From Microbacterium sp. LWH3-1.2 (GTDB lineage Bacteria; Actinomycetota; Actinomycetes; Actinomycetales; Microbacteriaceae): DNA of 64,000 bases. Positions 30,409 through 40,508 of the stretch are shown here, one piece after another. Where the stretch lies: NCBI RefSeq assembly GCF_040675855.1, contig NZ_JBEGIK010000001.1, forward strand, positions 2,728,001-2,792,000. The letters are read 5' to 3'. The translations under genes and the position numbers were made by a program. A model generated the notes under the pieces. That model saw only the letters and a program-made list of their open reading frames with translations, made no database searches and had not been told where the DNA came from. Position 1 is the stretch's first letter. Each line of letters starts with the position of its first letter.

Positions 30409-31763
30409 GCGCGGGCCTCTGCGATGAGGCCGCGGTACCAGTCGAACGACGCCTTCGGGGAGCGTGCCGCGGTGTCGAAGTCGACGTGCACGAGGCCGAA
30501 CCGCTGAGACCACCCGTCTGCCCACTCGAAGTTGTCCAGCAGAGACCACACCGTGTACTCGCGCACGTCGACGCCGCCGCGTACGGCCGCGCCCACGGCA
30601 TCGATGTGGCCGGCGAGGTACGAGATGCGCTCGGCGTCCGGGACGGGCCCGTCGACGTGATCCGGTTCGGGGAACGACGCCCCGTTCTCGCCGATCACGA
30701 GCGGCGGCAGGCGGTCGCCGTAGCGCTCCGTGAAGTCGAAGAGCAGTCCCGTCAGCGCCGCCGGTACGATGGGCCACTCCGGCCCGAAGCCGGTGACGGG
30801 CGCGCCGGGCGTCGGGACGATCTCGAAGGGCAAGGGGCTGCCGTCGGGCGCGGCGGCGACGGTCGTCGGCTTGTAGAAGTTGATGCCGTAGAAGTCCCCC
30901 GCCGCCGAGATCAGCTCGAGATCGTCGTCCTCGACCGGCATGGGCGGGATCCCGAGCACCTCGAGGTCGGGGTAGGCGCCTGTGAGCACGGGGTCGGCGA
31001 AGACGCGGTTGTGGAGCACGTCGTACACGGCTGTTGCCGCGAGGTCGGCATGCGTCTTCGCTGCCGGAAGCACGAGGGTGTGGTTGTTGACGATCCCGAC
31101 CTCCTCGGCACCGGCCGCGCGCAGCGTGCGCAGCGCGAGGCCGTGACCGAGCAACTGATGGTGCACGGTCGGCAGCGCGCCGAAGAGCAGCTGCCTCCCC
31201 GGCGCGAGCGTGCCCACGGCGTAGCCCTGGAGCGACGTCGAGACGGGCTCGTTGAGTGTGTACCAGTGACGGATGCTGTCGCCCAGCGCCTCCGCGACGA
31301 TCTCGGCATACTCGCCGAAGCGCAGCGCCGTGTCTCGGCTGAGCCAGCCGCCGCGCTCTTCGAGGGCGCTCGGCAGATCCCAGTGGTACAGCGTCGCGAA
31401 TGGTGTGACCCCCGCTTCGCGCAGGTCGTCGGCGAGGCGGCGGTAGTAGTCGAGGCCGGATTGCAGCACCGGGCCGCCGGGCTCCGGCTCCACACGCACC
31501 CACGAGATCGAGAAGCGGTACCGATCGACGCCGAGCGCGGCGAGGAGCGCCACGTCTTCGCGATGCCGCCGGTAACTGTCCGGACCGGGGTCGGCTGTGG
31601 CCCCGTCGCGCACGGCACCCGGAGTGGCCACGAAGTCGTCCCAGATCGACCGGCCCCGTCCGTCTACCGCGCGCGAGCCCTCCACTTGGAACGCGGCGGT
31701 GGCGGCGGACCACCGGAAGCCCGGCGGGAACGGCGAGAGATCGACAGACGGATGCTGCGGCAC
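30405..31763 (-). CDS. Beta-glucosidase, glycoside hydrolase family 1
   Basis: Cytoplasmic retaining GH1 enzyme of 452 residues that cleaves beta-glucosides. Features: FRWSAATAAFQVEGS N-terminal signature, acid/base E172 in TLNEP, nucleophile E359 in VIGENGAS, and the aglycone/glycone motif SLLDNFEWADGWSQRFGLVHVDF. The GTG at 31763 is chosen because AAGGAG lies 6 nt upstream; an earlier GTG at 31781 adds six residues. There is no signal peptide. It is coupled to an MFS transporter downstream. No regulator gene is next to it; a weak palindrome lies in the promoter region at 31796-31805. Confidence 0.95.
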   Translation of the reverse strand: MPQHPSVDLSPFPPGFRWSAATAAFQVEGSRAVDGRGRSIWDDFVATPGAVRDGATADPGPDSYRRHREDVALLAALGVDRYRFSISWVRVEPEPGGPVLQSGLDYYRRLADDLREAGVTPFATLYHWDLPSALEERGGWLSRDTALRFGEYAEIVAEALGDSIRHWYTLNEPVSTSLQGYAVGTLAPGRQLLFGALPTVHHQLLGHGLALRTLRAAGAEEVGIVNNHTLVLPAAKTHADLAATAVYDVLHNRVFADPVLTGAYPDLEVLGIPPMPVEDDDLELISAAGDFYGINFYKPTTVAAAPDGSPLPFEIVPTPGAPVTGFGPEWPIVPAALTGLLFDFTERYGDRLPPLVIGENGASFPEPDHVDGPVPDAERISYLAGHIDAVGAAVRGGVDVREYTVWSLLDNFEWADGWSQRFGLVHVDFDTAARSPKASFDWYRGLIAEARA

Positions 31764-31882
31764 GGCGGACTCCTTCGTCACTCAGCGCGCCGGGCGAGCG
31801 CGCTCCCACGCGTAGATCATGCATCATGAGAGGGCTCCGCCGTGCACGCCTGTGAGTGTCATCGACCCATCGGTTCACCTGA

Positions 31883-31888
31883 TAGAAT
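31883..31888 (+). promoter_or_regulatory. -10 hexamer of the rpsT promoter
   Basis: TAGAAT in the context ctgaTAGAATcc, about 110 nt before the rpsT start. Unlike most genes here, rpsT would have a long leader. No clear -35 is seen. Confidence 0.5.
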
Positions 31889-31997
31889 CCTTGTTTGGCT
31901 TGCGTGTGGGTTCGCCCTCACGACCGCCGCGAAGCGCCCCTCTCTCGCTGACCGGCACATCAATCCGATTCACCTTCGAACGAAAGAACGTCGACAC

Positions 31998-32258
31998 GTG
32001 GCGAACATCAAGTCGCAGATCAAGCGCAACAAGACCAACGAGAAGGCGCGCGAGCGCAACAAGGCCGTCAAGAGCGAGCTGAAGACGCACGTCCGTCGCA
32101 CCCGTGAGGCCATCGCGGCCGGCGACAAGGCAGCTGCCGAGAAGGCGCTGGGCACGGCGACCAAGAAGCTCGACAAGGCCGTCAGCAAGGGCGTCATCCA
32201 CAAGAACCAGGCGGCGAACCGCAAGTCGGCCATCGCCAAGCAGGTCGCCGCTCTCTGA
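31998..32258 (+). CDS. rpsT: 30S ribosomal protein S20
   Basis: Small-subunit protein of 86 residues that binds 16S rRNA and helps 30S assembly. The sequence [21 protein letters not shown] and the Lys/Ala-rich helices with [20 protein letters not shown] are diagnostic. It starts at GTG 31998 after a GAAAGAA ribosome-binding site. It is a single gene divergent from the beta-glucosidase and followed by a strong terminator. S20 is known to repress its own translation in E. coli; the 110-nt leader leaves room for similar control, but no specific structure is evident. Confidence 0.97.
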   Translation: MANIKSQIKRNKTNEKARERNKAVKSELKTHVRRTREAIAAGDKAAAEKALGTATKKLDKAVSKGVIHKNQAANRKSAIAKQVAAL

Positions 32259-32291
32259 GCCTCTGACAAGCTCCGCGACCTCGAGTCGCGT

Positions 32292-32321
32292 GAAGGCCCG
32301 TCCCACCAGGGGCGGGCCTTC
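32292..32321. terminator. Intrinsic terminator after rpsT
   Basis: 13-bp stem with one G-T pair: GAAGGCCCGTCCC (32292-32304) with GGGGCGGGCCTTC (32309-32321), loop ACCA. It lies between convergent rpsT and holA, and is the strongest hairpin of its kind in the window. Confidence 0.88.
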
Positions 32322-32344
32322 GGCTTGTGCCGGGGAGTGTCGGG

Positions 32345-33382
32345 TCAGGCGCCGTACGGTGCGCGCGTGGCGATCACGGTGAGCATGCGCTCGAGGGCGA
32401 ACACCGCGTCGCGTGAACCGCCCTTGACCTCGGCATCCGCGCGTGCCGTCGCCTGGATCGCGCGGCCGAGGCTCTCCTCGTTCCAGCCGACCAGATCGCG
32501 GCGGGCGCGATCGACCTGCCAGTCCTTCATACCCAGGCGCGACGCCAGGGCCGCCGCGGGCTCGCGGTTGCCCGCGACCCGCGCCATGGTCCGCAGCTTC
32601 ATCGCGACCGCGGCGACGAGCGGCACCGGGTCGGCGCCGGAGGCCAGGGCGTGTCGAAGCGCGATGAGCGCCTCTCCGTAGCGCCCCGCGATCGCCGTGT
32701 CGGCGACCGTGAAGGCCGATGTCTCGACACGCCCGCCGTAGTAGCGCGCGACGACCTGGTCGGTGATGTCGCCGGGGACGTCGGCGATGAGCTGCTGGCA
32801 CGCCGCGGCGAGTTCGGTGAGGTCGTCCGCGAAGGCGGACACGAGCGCGCGCAGCGCCGTCGGAGCGATGCGCTTCTTCGCCACCTGGAACTCCCCCGCG
32901 GCGAAGTCGAAGCGGTCGGAGTCGCGCTTGACGGCCGGGCATGCGATCTCGACGCCCGAACCCTCACCTGCGCGGATCGCGTCGAGCAGCTTCTTGCCGC
33001 GCACGCTCGCGCCGGTGTGGCGGAGGACGACCGTCGCGCCGTCCTGCGGGGCCGCGAGGTACGCCACGGCCTCCGTGAGGAAGGTGTCGGAGCACTTCTC
33101 GACGCCGCTCACGCGGACCAGCCGCGGCTCGCCGAACAGCGATGGCGAAGTCACGCCCAGGAGGGTTCCCGCGGCGTAGTCGTCGGCGCGGATGTCGGAC
33201 ACCTCGAGCGTCGGGTCTTCGGCACGCAGGTAGTCACGCACGCCGGCGATCGCCCGTTCGGCGCAGACCTCCTCCGGCCCGGAGACGAGGACGATCGGTG
33301 CCGGCTGCGGAGCTCGCCACGAGAGCTGGGGAATGGCGCTGCGCGCTGCCTTCGCAGGTGCTCGGCGTGCGGGAGAAGCCAT
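32345..33382 (-). CDS. holA: DNA polymerase III subunit delta
   Basis: Clamp-loader subunit of 345 residues that opens the sliding clamp ring. Recognised by its AAA+-like arrangement without catalytic motifs: APIVLVSGPEEVCAERAI at the N-terminus, FGEPRLVRVSGVEK, the middle domain DDLTELAAACQQLIADVPGDITDQVV, and the C-terminal collar helices RLGMKDWQVDRARRDLVGWNEESLGRAIQATARADAEVKGG. A Lys/Arg/Ala-rich start may be disordered. The ATG lies 6 nt after TAGGCT, so holA is transcribed separately from comEC despite being directly downstream of it. Confidence 0.94.
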   Translation of the reverse strand: MASPARRAPAKAARSAIPQLSWRAPQPAPIVLVSGPEEVCAERAIAGVRDYLRAEDPTLEVSDIRADDYAAGTLLGVTSPSLFGEPRLVRVSGVEKCSDTFLTEAVAYLAAPQDGATVVLRHTGASVRGKKLLDAIRAGEGSGVEIACPAVKRDSDRFDFAAGEFQVAKKRIAPTALRALVSAFADDLTELAAACQQLIADVPGDITDQVVARYYGGRVETSAFTVADTAIAGRYGEALIALRHALASGADPVPLVAAVAMKLRTMARVAGNREPAAALASRLGMKDWQVDRARRDLVGWNEESLGRAIQATARADAEVKGGSRDAVFALERMLTVIATRAPYGA

Positions 33383-33388
33383 TCCCCC

Positions 33389-33394
33389 AGCCTA
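33389..33394 (-). promoter_or_regulatory. -10 hexamer of a leaderless promoter for holA
   Basis: TAGGCT, 6 nt, ATG on the minus strand, within the 41-bp gap between comEC and holA. Confidence 0.6.
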
Positions 33395-33423
33395 CCGACG
33401 GCCACCGACGGTGACCGTCGCCC

Positions 33424-35811
33424 TCACCCGCCGCGATCGTGCCATACCGCCACCGAACCGGTGCCCGATGCCCAGAGGGCGATTGCGCCGTCGCGGTCGG
33501 TGCGCTCGATCCGCGCTCCGACCGCGTCGAGGATCGCGAGCGCGTCGTCGCGCGGATGCCCGTAGTCGTTGCCGGCACCGACGGTGACGAGCGCTACCGA
33601 CGGCTGTGCGGCGACATACAGGCCTGCGTCCTGGTCGGCGCTCCCGTGATGGGCGGTCTTGACGATCGCGTAGGGGGGATCGAGCGCGCCGGTTGTCGTC
33701 AGCAGCCGCTGCGGCGAGGCCGACAGGTCGCCGAGGAGGAGGATCGGAGGAATGCCGCCGCCCCGGACGTCCAGGACGATGCTGGCGTCGTTGCCCGACG
33801 GGAAGGCGCGGCTCCCCGCCTTCGGCCAGAGCACGCGCCACCGCGCGCCCCCGAGTGACCCGCTCAGGCCCGCCGCCGCCTCGGTCGGCCGCGCCCCCTG
33901 CGCCGCCAGCGAGGCGATGGTCGCGCGCCCCGCTGCGTCGCCCGGTCCGTGGAGCACCATGCCGACCCGGCCGCGTACTGCGTCGAGCCCGCCGATGTGG
34001 TCGAGGTCGTAGTGCGTGAGGACGAGCAGGTCGATCCGGTCGAGGCCGGCGCGGGAGAGGCAGGCGGCGAGCGGTTCGGGGTCCGGCCCGGTGTCGACCA
34101 GTGCGACGGCGTCCTCCGACCGGAGCAGGACGGCATCGCCCTGACCCACGTCGCACGCGAGAACGGACCAGTCGGCAGGGAGGGTCCACCGGCCGGCCAC
34201 GGTGGCCAGGGCTGCCGTGCCGATCCCGGCGCCCAGCAAGACGGCGACGACGGCGACGGCGACGGTGCGGGTGAGGCGCCGTGCCCACGGACCGCGGCGG
34301 TCCAGGGCGATCGCGAGCCCGACAGCCAGGCCCGCCGCGGCGAGCGCCATCGCGCCGGGCACCCCCTCGAGCCAGGGCAACGCATCCACGGGGAGCGCCG
34401 AGGCTGTGGTGGCAGTCGCAGCGATCCACGACGCCGGCACCCAGGCGAGTCCCGCGAGACCCGATTGCAGCCACGGCAGCGGCGCGCTGAGACACGCCGC
34501 GAGCCCCAGCAGGGTCGCGGCCGGTGCGGCGGGGCCCGCGAGAAGGTTCGCGAGCACGCCGTACACGGGCACCGTCGGCTCGATGAGGATCAGAAGCGGA
34601 CCACATGCAAGCTGGGCGGCGAGCGGCACCGCGAGGGCGAGAGCCAGGGGTCGCGGGAGGACGCGGGCGAGCCCGGTGGCGAGCGGACGCGCCCACAGCA
34701 GCAGCGACCCCGTCGCGACGACGGACAGCGCGAACCCGAGCGACGCTGCCAGCCACGGATCGAGGACGAGCAGCAGCGCGACGGCGACCGACAGCAGCGT
34801 CATCCCCGCGCCGGCGCGGCCGAACAGCACCGCGAGCATCGCGATCGCGGCCATCGCGGCGGCGCGCACGACGCTCGGCTCGGGTGTGACGAGCAGGACG
34901 AACCCCGCGAGCGCGCACAGGCCGACGGCGACCCGCAGCCCTCGCGAGGCGCCGAGAGCGGCCGCGAGGGTGAACGCGATGCCGACGACCAGCGCGCAGT
35001 TCGCCCCGGACACGGCCGTCAGGTGCGACAGTGAGGATTCCTTCATGGCCTCATCGAGGGAAGGTGAGACGACCGACGTGTCGCCGACCGCAAGACCGGG
35101 GACCAGACCCGCGCCCTCGCCGGGCAGACCGTCGAGTGCATCGATAAGGCCGCGTCGCAACCCCGCAGTGACTGCGGCGATACCCTCCGGCGGGTTCAGG
35201 ACCTCGACCCCGCGCGAGGCCCACACCTCGAGCACCGCCCGCTCCCCCGGCCTCCCGGGTCGTGCGGTGCCGTGGGCGACGACGGCCGCACCCACGTCGA
35301 GCTGCGATGGCCTGTCTACGTCCTCGGATGAGACGCGCAGCGTGATCTCGACCTCCGCCGCATGCCTCTCGCTCCCGATCGCCATACCCGACGCCCGGGC
35401 ATCGAAGGCGAGCGAACCATCGGCGCGGTGCTCGATCTTGCCGACGACGTCGGCACGGATGTCGACGGCCCGGCCACCGTCCAGGGCGAGCTCGGCGATC
35501 GTGGTCCGGGCCGGGTGCGCCAGGGCGACATGGGACGCCGCGGCCGCCGAAGCCGCGGCGGCGAGCACCGCGACCGCGACGGCACGGCGCACGGCGTGCC
35601 GAGGCATCCGGAATCGTGTCAGGGACCTGGTGAGAGGCGACGGACTGCCCCGAGGCCCGCTGAGGCGCAGCACGACGGCGGTGAGCACGAGGGCAAGGGA
35701 CCAGAGCACCAGAGCGATCCAGGGCGATGCCGCGGGAAGGAGGATCGCGACCGCCGCGACCGCCCAGCACACCCCGGCGACCGGGACCAGCCGCAGCGCG
35801 TGCCGAGCCAT
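33424..35811 (-). CDS. comEC: ComEC/Rec2 family DNA-uptake channel protein
   Basis: Polytopic membrane protein of 795 residues. An N-terminal DUF4131-like part with three hydrophobic segments leads to an OB-like outside domain, then the competence domain with some eight helices (from GLVPGLAVGDTSVVSPSLDEAMKESSLSHLTAVSGANCALVVG). A C-terminal metallo-beta-lactamase-like domain has LLVLTHYDLDHIGGLD near residue 600 with an intact HxDxDH metal motif, and VKTAHHGSADQD. In competent bacteria it carries single-stranded DNA across the membrane and the C-terminal domain degrades the other strand. One base separates it from the comEA stop. No pseudopilus genes are in the window, so competence cannot be claimed. 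Confidence 0.94.
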   Translation of the reverse strand: MARHALRLVPVAGVCWAVAAVAILLPAASPWIALVLWSLALVLTAVVLRLSGPRGSPSPLTRSLTRFRMPRHAVRRAVAVAVLAAAASAAAASHVALAHPARTTIAELALDGGRAVDIRADVVGKIEHRADGSLAFDARASGMAIGSERHAAEVEITLRVSSEDVDRPSQLDVGAAVVAHGTARPGRPGERAVLEVWASRGVEVLNPPEGIAAVTAGLRRGLIDALDGLPGEGAGLVPGLAVGDTSVVSPSLDEAMKESSLSHLTAVSGANCALVVGIAFTLAAALGASRGLRVAVGLCALAGFVLLVTPEPSVVRAAAMAAIAMLAVLFGRAGAGMTLLSVAVALLLVLDPWLAASLGFALSVVATGSLLLWARPLATGLARVLPRPLALALAVPLAAQLACGPLLILIEPTVPVYGVLANLLAGPAAPAATLLGLAACLSAPLPWLQSGLAGLAWVPASWIAATATTASALPVDALPWLEGVPGAMALAAAGLAVGLAIALDRRGPWARRLTRTVAVAVVAVLLGAGIGTAALATVAGRWTLPADWSVLACDVGQGDAVLLRSEDAVALVDTGPDPEPLAACLSRAGLDRIDLLVLTHYDLDHIGGLDAVRGRVGMVLHGPGDAAGRATIASLAAQGARPTEAAAGLSGSLGGARWRVLWPKAGSRAFPSGNDASIVLDVRGGGIPPILLLGDLSASPQRLLTTTGALDPPYAIVKTAHHGSADQDAGLYVAAQPSVALVTVGAGNDYGHPRDDALAILDAVGARIERTDRDGAIALWASGTGSVAVWHDRGG

Positions 35812-35812
35812 G

Positions 35813-36439
35813 TCACACCGTCACGAGGCCGCGCAGGGCCTCGAACATCTTGTCGCCGATGCCGGGAACCGCGAGCAGGTCCTCGATGCTCGTGAACCCG
35901 CCGTTGTCGTCGCGCCACGCGATGATCCGCTCCGCGAGCGCAGGACCGATGCGTGGAAGCGTCTCGAGGAGCGGCGCGTCGGCTTCGTTGAGGTCGACGG
36001 GCGCGTCGCCGGACGGCACGGGACCGGGGCCGTCGGCCGCGGCCGGCGGCGCGTCGCCCTCGCGCGGGACCGGCAGCTGCTCGCCGTCGTCGAGTGTGCG
36101 GGCGAGGTTGATCGCGTCACGGTCGGCGTCGTCGGCGAAGCCGCCGGCGGCCGCGACAGCGTCGACGACGCGCGAGCCGGCCGGCAGCACGTAGAGGCCA
36201 GGTGCGCGCACCGCACCGGAGATGTGCACGTACATCTCGACCGACGGCGTCGCTGCTGCCGCGGGGGTCTCGTCGACGAGGACCTCATCGACCGGGGCGG
36301 TCGCGCTGCGAAGGACGCCGATACCCACGGTGATCGCCAGTGCGGCGATCACGAGGACCACGACGGCGCCGATCCCCAGGCGGCGGCGCGCGCCGACGGG
36401 CTCGGTCGACCCGCTCTCGGAGCGGTCGTCGGCTGTCAC
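35813..36439 (-). CDS. comEA: ComEA family helix-hairpin-helix DNA-binding protein
   Basis: Membrane-anchored DNA-binding protein of 208 residues. One transmembrane segment (LGIGAVVVLVIAALAITVGIGVL, about 20-42), a SLBB domain (VEMYVHISGAVRAPGLYVLPAGSRVVDAVAAAGGF), a Pro-rich linker and two C-terminal HhH motifs (APLLETLPRIGPALAERIIAWRDDNGGFTSIEDLLAVPGIGDKM). In competence it receives incoming double-stranded DNA outside the membrane and hands it to ComEC, encoded one base downstream. The GTG start lies 6 nt after TAGCGT: another leaderless mRNA. Confidence 0.94.
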   Translation of the reverse strand: MTADDRSESGSTEPVGARRRLGIGAVVVLVIAALAITVGIGVLRSATAPVDEVLVDETPAAAATPSVEMYVHISGAVRAPGLYVLPAGSRVVDAVAAAGGFADDADRDAINLARTLDDGEQLPVPREGDAPPAAADGPGPVPSGDAPVDLNEADAPLLETLPRIGPALAERIIAWRDDNGGFTSIEDLLAVPGIGDKMFEALRGLVTV

Positions 36440-36445
36440 GGACCC

Positions 36446-36451
36446 ACGCTA
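36446..36451 (-). promoter_or_regulatory. -10 hexamer of a leaderless promoter for comEA-comEC
   Basis: TAGCGT, 6 nt, GTG on the minus strand. It drives comEA and comEC. Confidence 0.6.
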
Positions 36452-36478
36452 GGAGGTGGGGAGGGCCCCAGACGCCGA

Positions 36479-36509
36479 GGGTCCCGGGGATGTGCACACC
36501 CCGGGACCC
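36479..36509 (-). terminator. Intrinsic terminator after leuS
   Basis: Perfect 11-bp stem GGGTCCCGGGG (36479-36489) with CCCCGGGACCC (36499-36509), loop of 9. It separates leuS from the comEA promoter. No T-tract. Confidence 0.8.
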
Positions 36510-36529
36510 GACCGTGCTGTGGAGGAAGG

Positions 36530-39112
36530 TCAGTGGGTGCTGAAGCTCACGACCTTCGGCGGGCGGACGACCACGCGCGTGATCTCGCGGCCCGCGAGCG
36601 AGCGGACGACCTTCTCGTCGGCGCGGGCGAGTCGCTCGAGCTCGGCGGCGTCGATGCGCGCGGGTATCTGAAGGGTGGCGCGCACCTTTCCGTCGATCTG
36701 GACGACCGCCGTCACCGTCTCCTCGACGAGCAACGTCGGGTCGGCCGTGCGCCACGGCACCAGACCGACGAACCCGTCGTACCCCAGGATCTCCCACATC
36801 TCCTCCGCGAGGTGTGGAGCGAACAGGTCGAGGATCATCGCGGTCGCCTCGGCGGCCTCGCGCACAGCGGGGTCGGCGGGACCGGCGCCGGTGTCTATGA
36901 CCTTGCGCGTCGCGTTGACCAGCTCCATGAGGCGGGCGACGACCACGTTGAACTTCGTCTGTTCGACGAGCCCTGGCGCGTCCGCGAGCAGGCGGTGCGT
37001 CACGCGGCGCAGCGACGCGTCGCCCTCCGCCCACACCACGTCGGGGTCGCTGGTCACGTCGGTGGCGACCCGCCAGGCACGCGCGAGGAACTTCTGGGCG
37101 CCGGTGGTCGACACGTCCTCCCAGTTAATGTCGTCCTCGACCGGGCCGGCGAACGCGATCGCGGTGCGCACCGCGTCGGCGCCGGGGTCGACCATGCTCG
37201 ACGCGAACTCGACGAGGTTGCCCTTCGACTTCGACATCTTCGACCCGTCGAGGAGCACCATGCCCTGGTTGATCAGGCTGGAGAACGGCTCCGTGAAGTC
37301 GATCAGCCCCATGTCGAAGAGGACCTTCGTGATGAAGCGCGCGTACAGCAGGTGCAGGATCGCGTGCTCGACGCCGCCGATGTACGAGTCGACGGGCGCC
37401 CACCGGTCCGCCTCGCGGGAGGGGAACGCCTCGTTCGCGTCGTCCGGCGCCAGGAACCGCAGGAAGTACCACGAGCTGTCGACGAACGTGTCCATCGTGT
37501 CGGGGTCGCGCAGCGCCGGCTCGCCCGTCTCGGGGTCGGTCGTCTTCATCCACTCCGTCGCGCCGCCCAGCGGCGACGTGCCCTTGGGGGCGAGGTCGAG
37601 ACCGTGCGCGTCGGGGAGGCGCAGTGGCAGCTGGTCCTGCGGAACCGGCACGATTCGCCCGTCCTCGGTGTGGATCATCGGGATCGGCGTGCCCCAGAAC
37701 CGCTGACGCGAGATGAGCCAGTCGCGCAGACGGTACGACTTCGCCGCGCGTCCGGTGCCGGCGGCCTCGAGCTGATCGATGATGCGCCCGATCGCGTTGC
37801 GCTTGGACAGGCCGTCGAGCGAGCCGGAGTTGATGACGCGGCCGTCGCCCGTGAGGGCGATGCCGGTGCGGGCGGGATCGAGGTCGTCGAGCGTGTCGAG
37901 AGGACCCGGATCGATGGGCACGCCCTCGTCGTCCATTTCTATGACCGGGATCGCCCCGGTGATCGGGGCGGTGGTGTCGACCACGACCTTGACCGGCAGG
38001 TCGAACGCGCGCGCGAAGTCGAGGTCGCGCTGGTCGTGCGCCGGGACAGCCATGACGGCGCCGTGCCCGTAATCGGCCAGCACGTAGTCCGCGGCCCAGA
38101 TGGGCAGGCGCTCGGCGTTGACCGGGTTGATCGCGAAGCGGTCCAGGAAGACGCCGGTCTTGGGCCGGTCGGTGCTCTGGCGCTCGATCTCGGTCTCGCG
38201 CTGCACGCTCTCGAGGTAGTCCTGGAAGCGCACGCGCACCTCGGCCGACGAGCCGGCGGCGAGCTCGGCGGCCAGGTCGCTGTCGGGCGCGACGACCATG
38301 AACGTCGCGCCGTGCAGCGTGTCGGGGCGCGTAGAGAAGACCGTGACCTTGTCGGCCCGGCCCTCGATCTCGAAGTCTATGTCGGCGCCCACCGAGCGGC
38401 CGATCCAGTTCCGCTGCATGCGGATGACCTTCTGCGGCCAGAACCCCTCGAGCTGGTTGAGGTCGTCCAGCAGCCGGTCGGCGTACTCGGTGATCTTGAA
38501 GTACCACTGCGTGAGCTTCTTCTTGATCACCTCGGCGCCGCAGCGCTCGCAGTGCCCGTCCACGACCTGCTCGTTCGCGAGCACGGTCTGGTCGTTGGGG
38601 CACCAGTTGACCGGGCTCTCCTTGCGGTAGGCCAGGCCGCGCTCGTAGAGGCGCTGGAACAGCCACTGGTTCCAGTGGTAGTACTCGGGGTCGCTCGTGT
38701 GGAGGATCCGGCTCCAGTCGTACGACGAGCCGTACTCGCGGAAGCTCTTCTTGTGCTGCTCGATGTTCGCGTAGGTCCACTCGCGCGGGTCGGCCCCGCG
38801 CTGGATCGCCGCGTTCTCCGCCGGCAGGCCGAACGAGTCCCACCCGATCGGGTTCAGGACGTTGTAGCCGCGGTGACGCCAGAACCGCGCCACGATGTCG
38901 ACATACGCGTAGCTCTCGGCATGACCCATGTGGAGGTCGCCCGAGGGGTACGGGAACATGCCGAGCACGTACTTGCGGGGGCGCTTGTCATCGGCGCCGC
39001 CGGCCCGGAACGGATCGGCCTCTGCCCAGCGCGCCTGCCACTTCTGCTGGATGGAGTAGGCGTCATAGGCCTCTGTGGGCGCAGAGGTGTCGGGAGTATC
39101 GGTCTGACTCAC
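36530..39112 (-). CDS. leuS: Leucyl-tRNA synthetase
   Basis: Class I aminoacyl-tRNA synthetase of about 860 residues that charges tRNA-Leu. The HIGH motif is HMGH in [26 protein letters not shown] is intact in [18 protein letters not shown]1 editing domain ([22 protein letters not shown]) and a zinc-binding [15 protein letters not shown] pair lie between. The start is uncertain: GTG 39112 or ATG 39130 (six residues more); neither has a clear ribosome-binding site or leaderless promoter. It lies about 60 bp after pabB and may be read from it. Leucine charging set by this enzyme is what the leuA leader peptide would sense. Confidence 0.96.
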   Translation of the reverse strand: MSQTDTPDTSAPTEAYDAYSIQQKWQARWAEADPFRAGGADDKRPRKYVLGMFPYPSGDLHMGHAESYAYVDIVARFWRHRGYNVLNPIGWDSFGLPAENAAIQRGADPREWTYANIEQHKKSFREYGSSYDWSRILHTSDPEYYHWNQWLFQRLYERGLAYRKESPVNWCPNDQTVLANEQVVDGHCERCGAEVIKKKLTQWYFKITEYADRLLDDLNQLEGFWPQKVIRMQRNWIGRSVGADIDFEIEGRADKVTVFSTRPDTLHGATFMVVAPDSDLAAELAAGSSAEVRVRFQDYLESVQRETEIERQSTDRPKTGVFLDRFAINPVNAERLPIWAADYVLADYGHGAVMAVPAHDQRDLDFARAFDLPVKVVVDTTAPITGAIPVIEMDDEGVPIDPGPLDTLDDLDPARTGIALTGDGRVINSGSLDGLSKRNAIGRIIDQLEAAGTGRAAKSYRLRDWLISRQRFWGTPIPMIHTEDGRIVPVPQDQLPLRLPDAHGLDLAPKGTSPLGGATEWMKTTDPETGEPALRDPDTMDTFVDSSWYFLRFLAPDDANEAFPSREADRWAPVDSYIGGVEHAILHLLYARFITKVLFDMGLIDFTEPFSSLINQGMVLLDGSKMSKSKGNLVEFASSMVDPGADAVRTAIAFAGPVEDDINWEDVSTTGAQKFLARAWRVATDVTSDPDVVWAEGDASLRRVTHRLLADAPGLVEQTKFNVVVARLMELVNATRKVIDTGAGPADPAVREAAEATAMILDLFAPHLAEEMWEILGYDGFVGLVPWRTADPTLLVEETVTAVVQIDGKVRATLQIPARIDAAELERLARADEKVVRSLAGREITRVVVRPPKVVSFSTH

Positions 39113-39191
39113 GTGGAAAGTGCCAATCATGGAAGCCGGAAAGCGCGCGCAGCGCGCGAAGCGCGTCTTCCAGGTTAGCGGAACAGGCGGT

Positions 39192-40508
39192 TCACCAGCC
39201 CGGCGGCAGGGCTGCGCCCAGCGCGGCGAGGGGTCCGCGTGCCTTGATCCCCACCTCGGCGACCTCGTCCGCGGCATCCGATCGCCACGTGATGCCGCCC
39301 CCGGCGCCCACGTATGCGCCGTCCGGCGCGACCACGATCGAGCGGATCACCATGGCGAGATCGAGAGCACCGTCGTCGCCGACCCAGCCGAAGCACCCCG
39401 AGAACACTCCGCGGGGCGCGCCTTCGAGAGCGTGCAGGATCGTCATCGCCGAGAGCTTCGGGGCCCCCGTCATCGAGCCGGCCGGGAAGGTCGCCGCCAA
39501 CAGGTCGTCGACGGTCGTTCCGGCCGCGAGGCGACCCGACACGGTGCTCACCAGCTGGTGCACAGCGGGGTATGACTCGACCTCGAGCAGAGCGTCGACG
39601 CCCACGGTGCCGTCCACGCACACGCGGGAGAGGTCGTTGCGCATGAGGTCGACGATCATGACGTTCTCGGCGCGCTCCTTCTCGCTCGCGCGGAGCTCCG
39701 CCGCCAGGGCGGCGTCGGCGGCCGGGTCCGCGCCGCGCGGGCGCGTGCCCTTGATCGGCCGCGTGCGCACGATCGCGCCGGCCTCGGGCGCACGCTCGAC
39801 GTGGAGGAACTGCTCCGGGCTCGCACTGAGCAGCGCGGCGCCGCCCGAGCGCACGAGCCCGCCGTGATGCGCCGGCGTCGCCGCGCGCAGGCGGAGATAG
39901 ACCTCGACAGGATCGACGGATGCCGCGACCTCGAAGCGTGTCGTGAGGCACAGCTGATACGCGTCGCCCTCCCGGATCGCGTCGCGACAGAGTTCGATGA
40001 GCGCGGCGTACTCGTCGGGGCGATGCCGGGCGTGAGCCACTCCCAGCGATTCGGCGGGTGCGGTTGCGATCGGAGTCTCCACCGCCGCGGCGACTGCGGC
40101 GGCGAGGTCGTCGACCTCCACCGACGAGGCGTACGCACAGATCGTGCGCCGGCCGTGGTCGAACGCGATCAGGCGCTCCACGCGCAGCCACACTTCCTGC
40201 GGGAGGACATCGGCCACGCCGAACGCAGGGGCGCCGGCGCGCGCTGCTGCGTCATCGTACCCCGTCCAGCCCACCCACCCGCCGCGGAAGGGGCTCTCGC
40301 CACCGCCGGAGGGTGCGGCGGTGCATGTCGTCGCCCTCACGTGCTCCGGCTCGTCCCGGGAGCCCGCTCCGATCCAGCTCCATCCCTCGCGCGCGTCGGG
40401 TCCGGCATCCAACCAGAAGCAGTCGGGCTCACCCTGGAAGAAGGCGGCGAAGACGGATGCCGGATCCACCCAGTTCGGGACGACCGCGGCGGCGAGGGGC
40501 TCCGTCAT
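39192..40508 (-). CDS. pabB: Aminodeoxychorismate synthase component I (PabB-like)
   Basis: Chorismate-utilising enzyme of 438 residues that makes 4-amino-4-deoxychorismate for folate. The PIKGTRPRG motif has Lys, the residue that marks PabB, where anthranilate synthase has Ala (PIAGT). Other motifs: [48 protein letters not shown] and [13 protein letters not shown]. An N-terminal domain of about 150 residues precedes them. The ATG lies 6 nt after TAACCT (leaderless). No pabA or pabC is adjacent; the glutaminase subunit is probably shared from the trp locus. folC is also in the window but 24 kb away. Confidence 0.93.
   Translation of the reverse strand: MTEPLAAAVVPNWVDPASVFAAFFQGEPDCFWLDAGPDAREGWSWIGAGSRDEPEHVRATTCTAAPSGGGESPFRGGWVGWTGYDDAAARAGAPAFGVADVLPQEVWLRVERLIAFDHGRRTICAYASSVEVDDLAAAVAAAVETPIATAPAESLGVAHARHRPDEYAALIELCRDAIREGDAYQLCLTTRFEVAASVDPVEVYLRLRAATPAHHGGLVRSGGAALLSASPEQFLHVERAPEAGAIVRTRPIKGTRPRGADPAADAALAAELRASEKERAENVMIVDLMRNDLSRVCVDGTVGVDALLEVESYPAVHQLVSTVSGRLAAGTTVDDLLAATFPAGSMTGAPKLSAMTILHALEGAPRGVFSGCFGWVGDDGALDLAMVIRSIVVAPDGAYVGAGGGITWRSDAADEVAEVGIKARGPLAALGAALPPGW

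Noticed and set aside
31796..31805. GAGCGCGCTC palindrome upstream of the beta-glucosidase gene as LacI-type operator
   Set aside because: Flanks are not symmetrical and the centre is GC rather than the CG of typical LacI-family sites; short GC palindromes are frequent here.
39141..39165. GCGC-rich repeat between pabB and leuS as a structured leuS leader
   Set aside because: Only low-complexity GCGC alternation, no specific T-box or other motif.
34202..39178. A 1658-codon plus-strand open frame
   Set aside because: It lies antisense to comEC, comEA and leuS, spans several genes and has Arg/Ala-rich composition without domain motifs: a product of high GC.
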